Assembly: GCF_003061005.1 (NCBI RefSeq)
Contig: NZ_QAIK01000059.1
Coordinates: 24,484-57,177, forward strand
Direction of reading: 5' to 3'
DNA from: Pseudomonas sp. HMWF021
GTDB taxonomy: Bacteria; Pseudomonadota; Gammaproteobacteria; Pseudomonadales; Pseudomonadaceae
Length of the DNA: 32,694 bases
In this document: piece after piece, positions 17,743 through 25,436 of the stretch
Layout: each line of letters opens with the position of its first letter
Position numbering within the stretch: position 1 is the stretch's first letter
Translations under genes and position numbers: made by a program
Notes under the pieces: generated by a model
What the model saw: only the letters and a program-made list of their open reading frames with translations
Told to the model about the DNA's origin: nothing
Database searches by the model: none

Positions 17743-18912
17743 TTAAAGACCGGCAGCCATGGCTTTGTCGATCAGCCAGTTCAGGTTCGGGCCACGGTCG
17801 CTGTTCACTTCCACCGGGCGCCCGGCGAAGCTGCTGTCCAGCGGTTCGTCCGGCTGGATCTGCACGCGGATGTCGGAGGACAGGTCGGCGCTTTTCAGGC
17901 TGGTGCTGCTGACGATCTTGCCGGTGCGGCTCTTGTCTTCGCCGGCGATCTGGAAGCTCACTGGCGTACCCGGACGCACGTCGCCGAACTGGCGATAGGA
18001 GAAGCGTGCATCGACGGTGGCCTGGGTGTTGCGCGGCACCAGGGTGAAGATCACGTCGCCCTTGCTCGCGTACTGACCGTCAGCCACCAGTTGCTGGGCC
18101 ACGGTGCAATCGCAAGGCGAGGTCAGGGTGCCGGTCATCTGCTTGCCGAACAGTTCTTCAACCTTGGCCGGTTGCAACTGGTCTTCGTCGAGATGACCCT
18201 TGAGTACGTCGAGCATGCTGGTGCTGAAGGTCGCCAGCGGGGCGCCTTTTGCCGCCACGCCGTCGGACTTGACCAGGCTCTGCACAGTGCCGTCACGGGG
18301 CATGGTGATGTTCATCCCCGGCACGCTGACCAGACCGGCCTGCGCATGGCTGACGAAGTACATGCCGTACACCGACTTGAACACGAAACCGAACGCGACC
18401 AGGCCGATGGCGAAAATGCCGGCGCTGAAGGTCACGGCTTTCAGACGCCCGAACGGAGTCATGCCGCTGCCGCCGTCCTTGACCTTGCGCGCCTTGGTGA
18501 AGTTGTCGCGCTGCAGGGTCGCCAGCACTTCACCCATGCTGACGATGTCGCCGGCCAGGTGCGAAGTGATCAGATGGCGCAGGGTCGAGATGTCCTGCGG
18601 CTCCAGGTTCTGGAACTGGCAACCGGCGCGGCCGGTCTGGCGGTCGTAGGAGCGCACCTGCAGCTCGACGTCCATGGCCAGGCCAAGGTTGTCGATGACG
18701 AATTGCAGGCGTGCCTTGTACACCTCGCCGAGGGTCAGCGGCAGTTGCCCGGCGTTGAACGCCAGACCACCGGCGGACAGGTCCAGGACCCGCGCTTCGA
18801 CCGGCGTCCGGTCCGGGCCGAAGAAGCGCAGTTTGGCCGGGATTTTCACTCGGGCGTGCTGACGCTGGGCTTCGGATTCATGCACTACGTTGGCGTTGAC
18901 GGCGGTATTCAT
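17743..18912 (-). CDS. alg44: c-di-GMP-binding alginate co-polymerase Alg44
   Basis: A 389-aa protein with an N-terminal cytoplasmic PilZ domain: QRQHARVKI supplies Arg17 and Arg21 (RxxxR) and DLSAGGLAF supplies Asp44 and Ser46 (D/NxSxxG), the full c-di-GMP-binding set. One transmembrane helix (about 160-183, AVTFSAGIFAIGLVAFGFVF) leads to a periplasmic membrane-fusion-like domain (GMNITMPRDGTVQSLVKSDG, GDVIFTLVPRNTQATVDARF). Binding of c-di-GMP activates polymerisation by Alg8. AAGGA lies ten bases before the ATG. It is 10 bp from algK and 35 bp from alg8. Confidence 0.97.
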   Translation of the reverse strand: MNTAVNANVVHESEAQRQHARVKIPAKLRFFGPDRTPVEARVLDLSAGGLAFNAGQLPLTLGEVYKARLQFVIDNLGLAMDVELQVRSYDRQTGRAGCQFQNLEPQDISTLRHLITSHLAGDIVSMGEVLATLQRDNFTKARKVKDGGSGMTPFGRLKAVTFSAGIFAIGLVAFGFVFKSVYGMYFVSHAQAGLVSVPGMNITMPRDGTVQSLVKSDGVAAKGAPLATFSTSMLDVLKGHLDEDQLQPAKVEELFGKQMTGTLTSPCDCTVAQQLVADGQYASKGDVIFTLVPRNTQATVDARFSYRQFGDVRPGTPVSFQIAGEDKSRTGKIVSSTSLKSADLSSDIRVQIQPDEPLDSSFAGRPVEVNSDRGPNLNWLIDKAMAAGL

Positions 18913-18947
18913 GGGGGCGATTTCCTTGTTAATTCAATAGGGGCAGG

Positions 18948-20429
18948 TCAGACCATCATCAGCAGCACGGCGACGAAAATGCTGCCGGCGGAGAAGGTCA
19001 TGGTCCGAGACGACCAGGTGTTGAACCAACGTTGAAAGCTGGCGAGATCACGGGTCAGGGAAGTGGGTTGGCGCGTCCAGGATTGCTGGTCGAGGCGGAA
19101 GAACACGTAGATCTTCACCAGCGCACCGACGATCTGGTTGTAATAGAGAATCGCGGGATAGGCCGGGCCGATCCGGTGACCGGAGCACGACAGCAGCAAG
19201 GTCAGAATCAGGCGGGTGATGCCGATCCACAGCAGGTAGGCGAGGATGAACGCGCCGCCGTACTTGAAGCTGGCGATGATCGCCACGGTCAGGCCCAGCA
19301 GGGACGTCCACATCGATACGCGCTGGTCGAACAGCACTACCGAGGTGAAGGCGCCAAGGCGTTTCACACCCAGGCCCAGCGCTCGCGAGTTCTGGCGCAG
19401 GTTGTTGCCGTACCAGCGGAACATCAGTTTGCGGCTGGCCTTGATGAAGCTCTTTTCCGGCGGGTGTTCAACGGTGTTGATCGCGGCGTCCGGCACATAA
19501 AAGGTGTCGTAGCCCAGGCGCATCAGGCTGAACCAGCTCGACTTGTCGTCGCCGGTGAGGAACTTGAAACGGCCCAGGCGCCAGTGTTGCAGCGAGTCGC
19601 TTTCGACGTCGGCGATGAATTCCGGGTCGGTCACCACAGTGGCGCGGAATACCGACATGCGCCCGGTCATGGTCAGTACGCGCTTGGACAGGGCCATCGA
19701 GCACATGTTGATGTGGCGCTGGGCGAAACGCAGCTTGTGCCATTCGCTCATGATGTAGCCGCCGCGCACTTCGCAGAATTCGTTGGTGGTCAGGCCGCCG
19801 ACGTTGCCGAACAGCTGGAACCACGGCACGGTCTTGCGCACGGTGCCTTCGCCGAGCACGGTGTCGCCGTCGATCACCGCCACTACGGCGCGGTCGTCCG
19901 GCAGGTGACGGGAGATCGCGCGGAAACCGTAGGCCAGGCCATCGCGCTTGCCGGTGCCGGGAATGCGCACGAAGTCGAGCTTCACGCGGTCCGGCGGATT
20001 CATCCGCGCCCACAGCGCTTTGACCAGCAGCTCATCGGACATTTCCACGATCGAGCAGACCACGGTGGTCGGCAGTTCGCAGTCGATGGCTTCCCGGATC
20101 ACCGAGCTGTAGACCTGCGCAGTGGTCAGCGCGTCGATGCGGAAACTGGTGACCATCAGAAACACATGCGACGGATCCGCCGCCTTACCCAGCTTGCGCA
20201 CTTTGCGGCGCAGGTGCGGGTAAACGATGTAGAGAAAAATCATGCCGCGCACAAAGTGCGTTGCACCCATCGAGTAGCGCCAGATACCCACGGCGCCAAT
20301 CAGGAAAATGAAGTCCTTCGACTCGGAGTCGAACGTGGACGTGGGCAGCATCAAGGCCAGGCCCATCAACACACTGAGGTAAAACAGCCAACCGGCGGCC
20401 TGAAGTAGGCCGTGCTTTAGCCTGTGCAT
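18948..20429 (-). CDS. alg8: Mannuronan synthase Alg8 (GT2)
   Basis: A 493-aa processive glycosyltransferase in the inner membrane that polymerises GDP-mannuronate. Two N-terminal hydrophobic segments ([33 protein letters not shown]) precede a GT2 domain with AVIDGDTVL (DGD at 187-189), [13 protein letters not shown] and the acceptor-site region [11 protein letters not shown] in place of a strict QxxRW; several helices follow ([40 protein letters not shown]). The start at 20429 gives the family N-terminus [14 protein letters not shown]; another ATG nine bases earlier is possible and no strong ribosome-binding site decides between them. Confidence 0.96.
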   Translation of the reverse strand: MHRLKHGLLQAAGWLFYLSVLMGLALMLPTSTFDSESKDFIFLIGAVGIWRYSMGATHFVRGMIFLYIVYPHLRRKVRKLGKAADPSHVFLMVTSFRIDALTTAQVYSSVIREAIDCELPTTVVCSIVEMSDELLVKALWARMNPPDRVKLDFVRIPGTGKRDGLAYGFRAISRHLPDDRAVVAVIDGDTVLGEGTVRKTVPWFQLFGNVGGLTTNEFCEVRGGYIMSEWHKLRFAQRHINMCSMALSKRVLTMTGRMSVFRATVVTDPEFIADVESDSLQHWRLGRFKFLTGDDKSSWFSLMRLGYDTFYVPDAAINTVEHPPEKSFIKASRKLMFRWYGNNLRQNSRALGLGVKRLGAFTSVVLFDQRVSMWTSLLGLTVAIIASFKYGGAFILAYLLWIGITRLILTLLLSCSGHRIGPAYPAILYYNQIVGALVKIYVFFRLDQQSWTRQPTSLTRDLASFQRWFNTWSSRTMTFSAGSIFVAVLLMMV

Positions 20430-20523
20430 AATCTGCATCCGTCTCTATCTCGGGCCGGGCCCGATGGGGTTAAGGCAGGCTTACAAAGAACTGCAATGTC
20501 ACGCGCAATTCGGGCGAACCCTG

Positions 20524-20629
20524 TGTAGGAGCTGCCGAAGGCTGCGATCTTTTGATCTTCCCCGGTTCACTCAGAACTCAAGTGCGCCGGGTAAAGATCG
20601 CAGCCTCGTTTCACTCGTCAGCTCCTACA
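20524..20629. repeat. REP doublet 1 of a tandem pair between alg8 and algD
   Basis: Arms TGTAGGAGCTGCCGAAGGCT and the complementary AGCTCCTACA-ended arm (with the GCCTCGTTTCACTCGTCAGC variant) enclose a centre with CCCGGTTCACTC...GCCGGGTAAAGATC. It is preceded by CGGGCGAACCCTG, which recurs before the second copy. Confidence 0.93.
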
Positions 20630-20656
20630 GGGGGCGTCGGAATCGGGCGAACCCTG

Positions 20657-20754
20657 TGTAGGAGCTGCCGAAGGCTGCGATCTTTTGATCTTTACGGGTT
20701 CACTCAGGATTCGAGTGAGCCGGGTAAAGATCGCAGCCTGCGGCAGCTCCTACA
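20657..20754. repeat. REP doublet 2 of a tandem pair between alg8 and algD
   Basis: This copy starts 133 bp after the first and shares its left arm, centre (GGGTTCACTCAGGATTCGAG...CCGGGTAAAGATC) and the preceding CGGGCGAACCCTG, but its right arm is the GCCTGCGGCAGC variant. The shared flank indicates duplication of a doublet together with adjacent DNA. The pair fills most of the 388-bp gap between the algD stop and alg8 start; the remainder (20755-20817) shows no gene. Confidence 0.92.
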
Positions 20755-20817
20755 TTCCGGGGTCACACATTGGTTGTGCGCCGCCTATGGGTTACGCGGC
20801 GGCGCGCAACATCTGTG

Positions 20818-22134
20818 TTACCAGCAGATCCCTTCGGTACGAGTACCTGGGTTGGTGGCTTTGGCCATGAAGCCGACCAGGTCGATGACCTGTTTGCCTT
20901 GCGGTGCTTCCTGGGCCAGCGCGCGGAACTTCTCGTCGCGGTTGCCGAGGATGATCACGTCGGAGTTGTCGATCACCGAATCGAAGTCCGAGTTGAGCAG
21001 GGACGACACGTGCGGGATCTTCGACTCGATGTAGTCCTTGTTCGCGCCGTGAACACGGGCGTACTCGACGTTGCTGTCGTAGATGCTCAGGTCGTAACCC
21101 TTGCCGATCAGCATTTCGGCCAGTTCCACCAGCGGACTTTCGCGCAGGTCGTCGGTACCGGCTTTGAAGCTCAGACCGAGCAGGGCGACTTTGCGTTTGT
21201 CGTGGCTTTCAACGATGTCGAAGGCGTTCTGCACTTGCGATTCGTTGCTGCGCATCAGCGAGTTGAGCAGCGGCGCTTCGACGTCCAGGGAACCGGCGCG
21301 GTAGGTCAGGGCGCGCACGTCTTTGGGCAGGCACGAACCGCCAAAGGCGAAGCCCGGGCGCATGTAGTACTGGGACAGGTTGAGGGTCTTGTCCTGGCAG
21401 ACCACGTCCATCACTTCACGGCCATCGACGCCGACCGCTTTGGCGATGTTGCCGATCTCGTTGGCGAAGGTCACTTTGGTCGCGTGCCAGACGTTGCAGG
21501 TGTACTTGATCATCTCGGCGACCGCGATGTCCTTGCGGATGATCGGTGCGTCGAGTTCTTCGTACAGCGATTGCAGAACGTCGCCCGAGGCCTTGTCGAA
21601 CTCGCCGATGACGGTCATCGGTGGCAGGTCGTAGTCCTTGATCGCGGTGGATTCACGCAGGAATTCCGGGTTGACCGCGACGCCGAAATCGACACCAGCC
21701 TTCTTGCCCGAGCAGTCTTCGAGGATCGGAATCACCACGTTGGCGACGGTGCCTGGCAATACGGTGCTGCGCACGACGATGGTGTGGCGGGTGGTTTTTT
21801 CACGCAGGACAAAACCGATCTCGCGGCACACCGCCTCGATGTAGTTCAGTTCCAGGTCGCCGTTCTTCTTGCTCGGCGTACCGACGCAGATCATCGACAG
21901 GTCGGTGTCACGGATCGCCTCGGCGAAGTTGGTTGTACCGCGCAGACGACCGGTCTCGATACCCTGAGCCAGAAGTTCGCCCAGACCCGGTTCAACGATC
22001 GGCGATTTGCCGGCGTTGATCATGTCGATCTTGTCTTTGGCAACATCGACGCCAACCACGTCATGGCCCCGTGCAGACAGGCAACCGGCACACACTGCGC
22101 CAACGTAACCCAAACCAAATATGCTGATGCGCAT
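20818..22134 (-). CDS. algD: GDP-mannose 6-dehydrogenase
   Basis: A 438-aa NAD-dependent enzyme that oxidises GDP-mannose to GDP-mannuronate, the committed and rate-limiting step of alginate synthesis. The Rossmann motif GLGYVG is at residues 7-12, CVGTPSKKNGDLEL follows, and the active-site cysteine is Cys268 in FGGSCLPKDVRA, matching the P. aeruginosa enzyme. The C-terminal UDP/GDP-binding domain includes LGLSFKAGTDDLRESP. AGAGGT lies seven bases upstream of the ATG. It is the first gene of the operon and sits downstream of an 811-bp non-coding region. Confidence 0.97.
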   Translation of the reverse strand: MRISIFGLGYVGAVCAGCLSARGHDVVGVDVAKDKIDMINAGKSPIVEPGLGELLAQGIETGRLRGTTNFAEAIRDTDLSMICVGTPSKKNGDLELNYIEAVCREIGFVLREKTTRHTIVVRSTVLPGTVANVVIPILEDCSGKKAGVDFGVAVNPEFLRESTAIKDYDLPPMTVIGEFDKASGDVLQSLYEELDAPIIRKDIAVAEMIKYTCNVWHATKVTFANEIGNIAKAVGVDGREVMDVVCQDKTLNLSQYYMRPGFAFGGSCLPKDVRALTYRAGSLDVEAPLLNSLMRSNESQVQNAFDIVESHDKRKVALLGLSFKAGTDDLRESPLVELAEMLIGKGYDLSIYDSNVEYARVHGANKDYIESKIPHVSSLLNSDFDSVIDNSDVIILGNRDEKFRALAQEAPQGKQVIDLVGFMAKATNPGTRTEGICW

Positions 22135-22252
22135 CGCAATTACCTCTGTGTTTTATCAAGCCATTAGATGGCCGGAGTTAATGGTGTTCAGCGGTCATAG
22201 TGCACTCGAAAGTGCGGCATACAGGCGCCACAATGCCGTGTGCAGGCATACT

Positions 22253-22258
22253 AAGTTC
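22253..22258 (-). promoter_or_regulatory. Candidate AlgU (sigma-22) -35 element of algD
   Basis: On the minus strand the sequence GGAACTTAG occurs 119 bases before the algD ATG. GAACTT is the -35 consensus of AlgU/RpoE-type promoters, and algD is an AlgU target in characterised Pseudomonas. The expected TCtgA-like -10 at 16-17 bases is poor (GCATT or CATTG), so this is a candidate only. Confidence 0.4.
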
Positions 22259-22757
22259 CGAGTGTCTAAATAAGTGCACTCAAGATGTGCGCAACTAGGC
22301 CTTAGTTGTTATGACTTGCCCTGTTATGCAGCCGATCTTCTTTGTGGAAGACTCTGGCGCATGTGTCTTGTCCGCTTGATGTCGGACGTAACGCCCGTAG
22401 ATCAAGGGGTTGGGTGCTCAGGCGAGCACGTTTACAGGGGCGCAGCCTTGGCCTTGTAGAGGATGTTTATGGTGCGTATCACCTATCCATCGTTAATCGA
22501 TCAGATGAGTGAACCATCTAGGCAAGTTGCTGTGACAACTTGGTTACATGGTTCTCTGCTCTGCGTAAGTTATCTCGTACAAACTCGGCGAGAATCGTTA
22601 CCGGTGGTATGAGCTATGCATTTGGACATAGTTCCTACCCGCTCATCGCGAAATCTGAAATTTTTTGAAATATTGACAAAGATGGCACTGGTCTCAATTT
22701 GATAGCACTTTCGATTTGGGCCTTTATAAATCGGTGCGAAATCGAGCTAGATAGTTT

Positions 22758-22807
22758 TGTGCCACTACCGTAAAAAAATTTATGTGCCACTACTGAAAAA
22801 AAGTGCA
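22758..22807. repeat. 25-bp imperfect tandem repeat upstream of algD
   Basis: TGTGCCACTAC occurs at 22758 and again at 22783, each followed by a G and a run of seven A. The 25-bp period puts the two copies on similar faces of the helix, as expected for paired protein-binding sites. It lies about 620 bp upstream of algD, where distal activator sites are found in other Pseudomonas algD promoters. Confidence 0.65.
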
Positions 22808-22893
22808 GCTGTCGAGTGAAACTAAAATTAGAATCGGGGAGGACGATTTTATGGCGCCAATAAAGCGGCGAAATGTGGCGAGGGATTTTTGAC

Positions 22894-22933
22894 GTCGTGC
22901 GAGCTGCACGACTCCTTCTATAAAGAGTCGTGC
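22894..22933 (-). terminator. Competing hairpins just after the yaaA stop
   Basis: The heptamer GTCGTGC occurs at 22894 and 22927 with its complement GCACGAC at 22906. The middle copy can pair with either neighbour: a compact 7-bp stem with a 5-base loop, or a perfect 9-bp stem (GCACGACTC/GAGTCGTGC) with a 10-base loop. It lies 12 bases from the yaaA stop and may act as its 3' end, although no T-run follows on the minus strand. Confidence 0.5.
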
Positions 22934-22945
22934 AATGGGCATGCT

Positions 22946-23725
22946 TTATTCCGGGGCGTGGTCGCGCAGAAACACCAGCTTGTCCGGTTTCGATTGCTCG
23001 GCGCTGTAGCGATAACCCTGCACATCGAACTGCTCGAGAAGGGCAGGATCGTTGATTTTTTCCTGAATCACGAAACGGCTCATCAGGCCGCGGGCCTTTT
23101 TCGCGTAGAAACTGATGATCTTGTACTGACCGTTCTTCAGATCCTTGAAATCAGTGTTGATGATTCGCGCATTCAGGGCGCTGCGCTTGACCGCCGAGAA
23201 GTACTCGTTGGAGGCCAGGTTCAGCAGCACGTCATCGCCCTGTTCGGCGAGCGCTTCGTTGAGCCATTCGCTGATGCGCGTGCCCCAGAAGGCATACAGA
23301 TCCTTGCCGCGGGCGTTAGCCAGTTTGGTGCCCATTTCCAGACGATAGGGTTGCATCAGGTCCAGTGGACGCAGCAGGCCGTAGAGGCCGGACAGCATGC
23401 GCAGATGCTTTTGCGCGTAGTCGAACTGGGCTTCGCTGAATGATTGCGCGTCGAGCCCGGTGTACACGTCACCCTTGAACGCGAGCAGGGCCTGCTTGGC
23501 GTTTTCCGGGGTGAAGGCGGGCGTCCAGCTGCCGAAACGCGCGGCGTTGAGGCCGCCGATCTTGTCGGACACATGCATCAGTTCGCTGATCTGTGCCGGG
23601 CTCAGTTCACGCAGTTGCTGGATAAGCTCCTGGGAATGGTCCAAGTATTGCGGCTGGGTGAAGCGCTGGGTCGCCGGCGGTGTTTCGTAATCGAGGGTCT
23701 TGGCGGGGGAAATCACCATCAGCAT
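22946..23725 (-). CDS. yaaA: Peroxide stress protein YaaA (DUF328/UPF0246)
   Basis: A 259-aa cytoplasmic protein that limits intracellular iron during hydrogen peroxide stress in Escherichia coli and binds DNA. Family signatures are [13 protein letters not shown] at the N-terminus, [20 protein letters not shown] in the middle, and [11 protein letters not shown] and [18 protein letters not shown] further on. Length is as expected (about 257). GGAG lies eight bases before the ATG at 23725. It is a single gene transcribed toward the algD control region and divergent from the deacetylase-like gene. Confidence 0.95.
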   Translation of the reverse strand: MLMVISPAKTLDYETPPATQRFTQPQYLDHSQELIQQLRELSPAQISELMHVSDKIGGLNAARFGSWTPAFTPENAKQALLAFKGDVYTGLDAQSFSEAQFDYAQKHLRMLSGLYGLLRPLDLMQPYRLEMGTKLANARGKDLYAFWGTRISEWLNEALAEQGDDVLLNLASNEYFSAVKRSALNARIINTDFKDLKNGQYKIISFYAKKARGLMSRFVIQEKINDPALLEQFDVQGYRYSAEQSKPDKLVFLRDHAPE

Positions 23726-23817
23726 GAAGTCGTCTCCTTTAATCGTGGGGGCGATTCTAGGGGGTTGGCCGGGTTGACTCCAGCTATCAAGCCCATAGGT
23801 GATCGATGGTGTGCTGG

Positions 23818-23909
23818 AAAAGATCGCAGCCTTCGGCAGCTCCTACAGGTTACGGTCGACTGTTGGCTGCCTTTGCAGGAGCTGCCGAAGGCTGCGATCT
23901 TTTGATCTT
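23818..23909. repeat. REP pair in outward-facing arrangement
   Basis: The order of arms is reversed relative to most doublets here: AAAAGATCGCAGCCTTCGGC...CTCCTACA comes first, and TGCAGGAGCTGCCGAAGGCT...GATCTTTTGATC second, with 26 bp between. The A-to-G change gives GCAGGAG rather than GTAGGAG. It lies between the divergent yaaA and deacetylase-like genes. Confidence 0.9.
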
Positions 23910-23975
23910 TCTTTTGATTGTCCTGCGGCCACCCGCGATATAGTGCCGCGCGGGTTTGGTTATGGAGACACCCCT

Positions 23976-25100
23976 TTGCGCATTGTTCTTTTATTCACCG
24001 CGTGGCTGTTGAGCGTCGGGGCCATGGCGGCGCCGGGTGATGTGGCGACGCTGGATCGCAGCACCTGGCCGGAGCAACTGAGCAGCCCGACGCTGTTCGA
24101 CGTCGCCTCGCGTGCGGAAATCCTCATGTTCGCCCGGGGCCTGCTGGGCACCGAGGCGCTGGACGAGGCTGCGCTGGCCCAGCGTCTGGGGCTGCGCACG
24201 GTCAATGTCGATGCGATCAGCAGTCTGCGGCAGCGGCTCTGGGAGCGCCTGTTGGCCAACTACAACTTCGCCCAGCAGAGCTGCGATCAGGACGCCTCGT
24301 TCTGCTTCCTCGTCGAAGACCTGCCGACCCTGCGCGAGCAGGCTGCCAAGTTCGTGGTCAGCGACGACAGCTATTACACCAGGTGGGCCGAGCCGAGCCG
24401 GCTGTTTCATCTGCAGTACCTCGACGAGCTGATGCGCAAGGCCGCGCTGTCGCCGCAGACCAGCAGCGAAGTCGATCGTTTTGGCGACTACGAGCGCAGC
24501 GGCGACGAGATGCACGACCGGCTGTTTCTGCTGAGTTTCGACAGCGCTGCCAATCTGCAACCGGATAACACCGACTGGATTGCCGACTACCTGCGCAAAT
24601 CCAGCCTCAGCGGTACGTTCTTCCTGCTGGGCAAGGATGTGCAGGCGCGGTTGGCGGATCGCTCGGTGAGCAACCTGCAATCGGAGTTCTCGAAACAGTG
24701 CGTCGGCGTGCAGGGCTGGGAGTTTCGTTCCCACAGCTATTGGCAGGACTGGCAGGACTCGGTGCGCCGCAGCAGCGATCTGGTGAAGAACAAGTTGCCG
24801 GAAAACTACGTGCCGCTGTTCCGTCCACCGGAAGGTCAGCGCCGCAGTGACGCGGGCAGTTTTTTTCGCAATCAGGGCCTGCAAGTGGCGTTGTGGGACA
24901 TCGATGCCCAGGATGGCGCCGGCAAGCTCAAGGGCGCCCAGAGCGCGCAGCGGGTGCTGACCCTGATGCTGTTGTGGCGTCACGGGGTGATCAATTTCAA
25001 CATGAAACAGGATGCGGTCAAGACCGCGTTGCCGTGGCTGATCACGCAAACTGCGCAAAGCGGCATCGGCTTTGAAGACTGTCAGGACGGGTTTCGCTGA
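23976..25100 (+). CDS. Secreted polysaccharide-deacetylase-like protein with degenerate NodB motifs
   Basis: A 374-aa protein with a signal peptide (RIVLLFTAWLLSVGAMA). TTG is the likely start: GGAG lies nine bases upstream, the residues that follow form a perfect signal peptide, and no in-frame ATG is available there. The N-terminal 170 residues are helical and unassigned. The C-terminal half resembles a NodB domain: LLSFDSA (Asp189) for motif 1, EFRSHSYWQDW (His253) for motif 2, FRPPEGQRRSD (283-293) for motif 3, VALWDIDAQD for motif 4 and HGVINFNM in place of the final LIH motif. Motif 2 lacks the second histidine of the usual HxxxH and motif 1 has one Asp, so metal binding or activity may be altered. 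No link to alginate is implied by its distance and orientation. Confidence 0.8.
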   Translation: MRIVLLFTAWLLSVGAMAAPGDVATLDRSTWPEQLSSPTLFDVASRAEILMFARGLLGTEALDEAALAQRLGLRTVNVDAISSLRQRLWERLLANYNFAQQSCDQDASFCFLVEDLPTLREQAAKFVVSDDSYYTRWAEPSRLFHLQYLDELMRKAALSPQTSSEVDRFGDYERSGDEMHDRLFLLSFDSAANLQPDNTDWIADYLRKSSLSGTFFLLGKDVQARLADRSVSNLQSEFSKQCVGVQGWEFRSHSYWQDWQDSVRRSSDLVKNKLPENYVPLFRPPEGQRRSDAGSFFRNQGLQVALWDIDAQDGAGKLKGAQSAQRVLTLMLLWRHGVINFNMKQDAVKTALPWLITQTAQSGIGFEDCQDGFR

Positions 25101-25108
25101 CAAACAGA

Positions 25109-25146
25109 AAAAGCCCGGAAACATTGGGCTTGGGGTGATTTTTCTA
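25109..25146 (+). terminator. Weak terminator after the deacetylase-like gene
   Basis: A short stem AAGCCC/GGGCTT with a nine-base loop is followed by GGGGTGA and then six T. The gap between stem and T-run makes it an imperfect intrinsic terminator. Confidence 0.4.
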
Positions 25147-25279
25147 GAGAATTCGATGCAGGCGGACTTCCGACTTTAGCGGGGTCTGGACAGTCCGCCA
25201 AGGGCTTTTCGTCACTCTGCAAAATAAACTTAAAAAACCGTAAAAGTGCTTTTTTATGTCATGGGTTTTGGAGTATTAC

Positions 25280-25379
25280 GAAGACAGACCGCCGAAACCT
25301 GCAACACAGGTGGCGTCTTCCAAGACCCGTTTGTTTGCAGTCACTTGAATCTCCGCAGGTGAGGTTTCGGCAGTCACTT
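25280..25379 (+). promoter_or_regulatory. Structured leader upstream of the PhoH gene with two exclusive folds
   Basis: Fold A (25280-25320) pairs GAAGAC, GCC and ACCTG on the left with CAGGTGGCGTCTTC on the right, 14 pairs around a CAACA loop with bulges of five and three bases on the left side. Fold B pairs GCCGAAACCT (25291-25300) with AGGTTTCGGC (25362-25371), ten perfect pairs, and uses bases needed by fold A. A direct repeat GCAGTCACTT occurs at 25337 and 25370, the second overlapping the fold B arm. The whole element lies within the 336-bp gap before the ATPase gene. It does not match an RNA family I can name; a small RNA is an alternative. Confidence 0.5.
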
Positions 25380-25436
25380 CGAGGCGCAGCACCGCCCAGG
25401 TATTGCGTCGAATGGCTCCCACAAAGGTGACCGAGT

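Larger units (their letters stand above)
22135..22945 (-). promoter_or_regulatory. Long algD upstream control region
   Basis: No supportable gene lies in these 811 bp, and the composition is clearly more AT-rich than either flank, particularly 22481-22860. Long control regions upstream of algD are known in Pseudomonas and bind AlgR, AmrZ, IHF and others; those sites cannot be assigned here by eye. Visible elements are a repeated AGTGCACTC (22198 and 22273 areas), a CAACTA/TAGTTG hairpin near 22292-22308, the GAACTT box, a 25-bp tandem repeat and hairpins near the yaaA end, listed separately. Confidence 0.7.

Noticed and set aside
16249-19035. Very long plus-strand open frame opposite algK and alg44
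   Set aside because: It is a stop-poor antisense frame of GC-rich genes; the composition is Val/Ala/Gly/Arg-rich without domains, and the minus-strand genes are unambiguous.
20524-20754. Possible CRISPR array
   Set aside because: The repeats are inverted REP doublets with related centres, only two in tandem, with no regular repeat-spacer structure or cas genes.
22274-22459. 61-aa open frame in the algD control region
   Set aside because: No ribosome-binding site, odd composition, and no recognisable family; it lies in regulatory DNA.
22674-22703. Possible plus-strand promoter starting with TTGACA
   Set aside because: No acceptable -10 at 16-18 bases and no plus-strand gene follows.
23799-23975. 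N-terminal extension of the deacetylase-like protein from an upstream ATG
   Set aside because: The extension translates a REP pair; a signal peptide and ribosome-binding site begin at the TTG at 23976.
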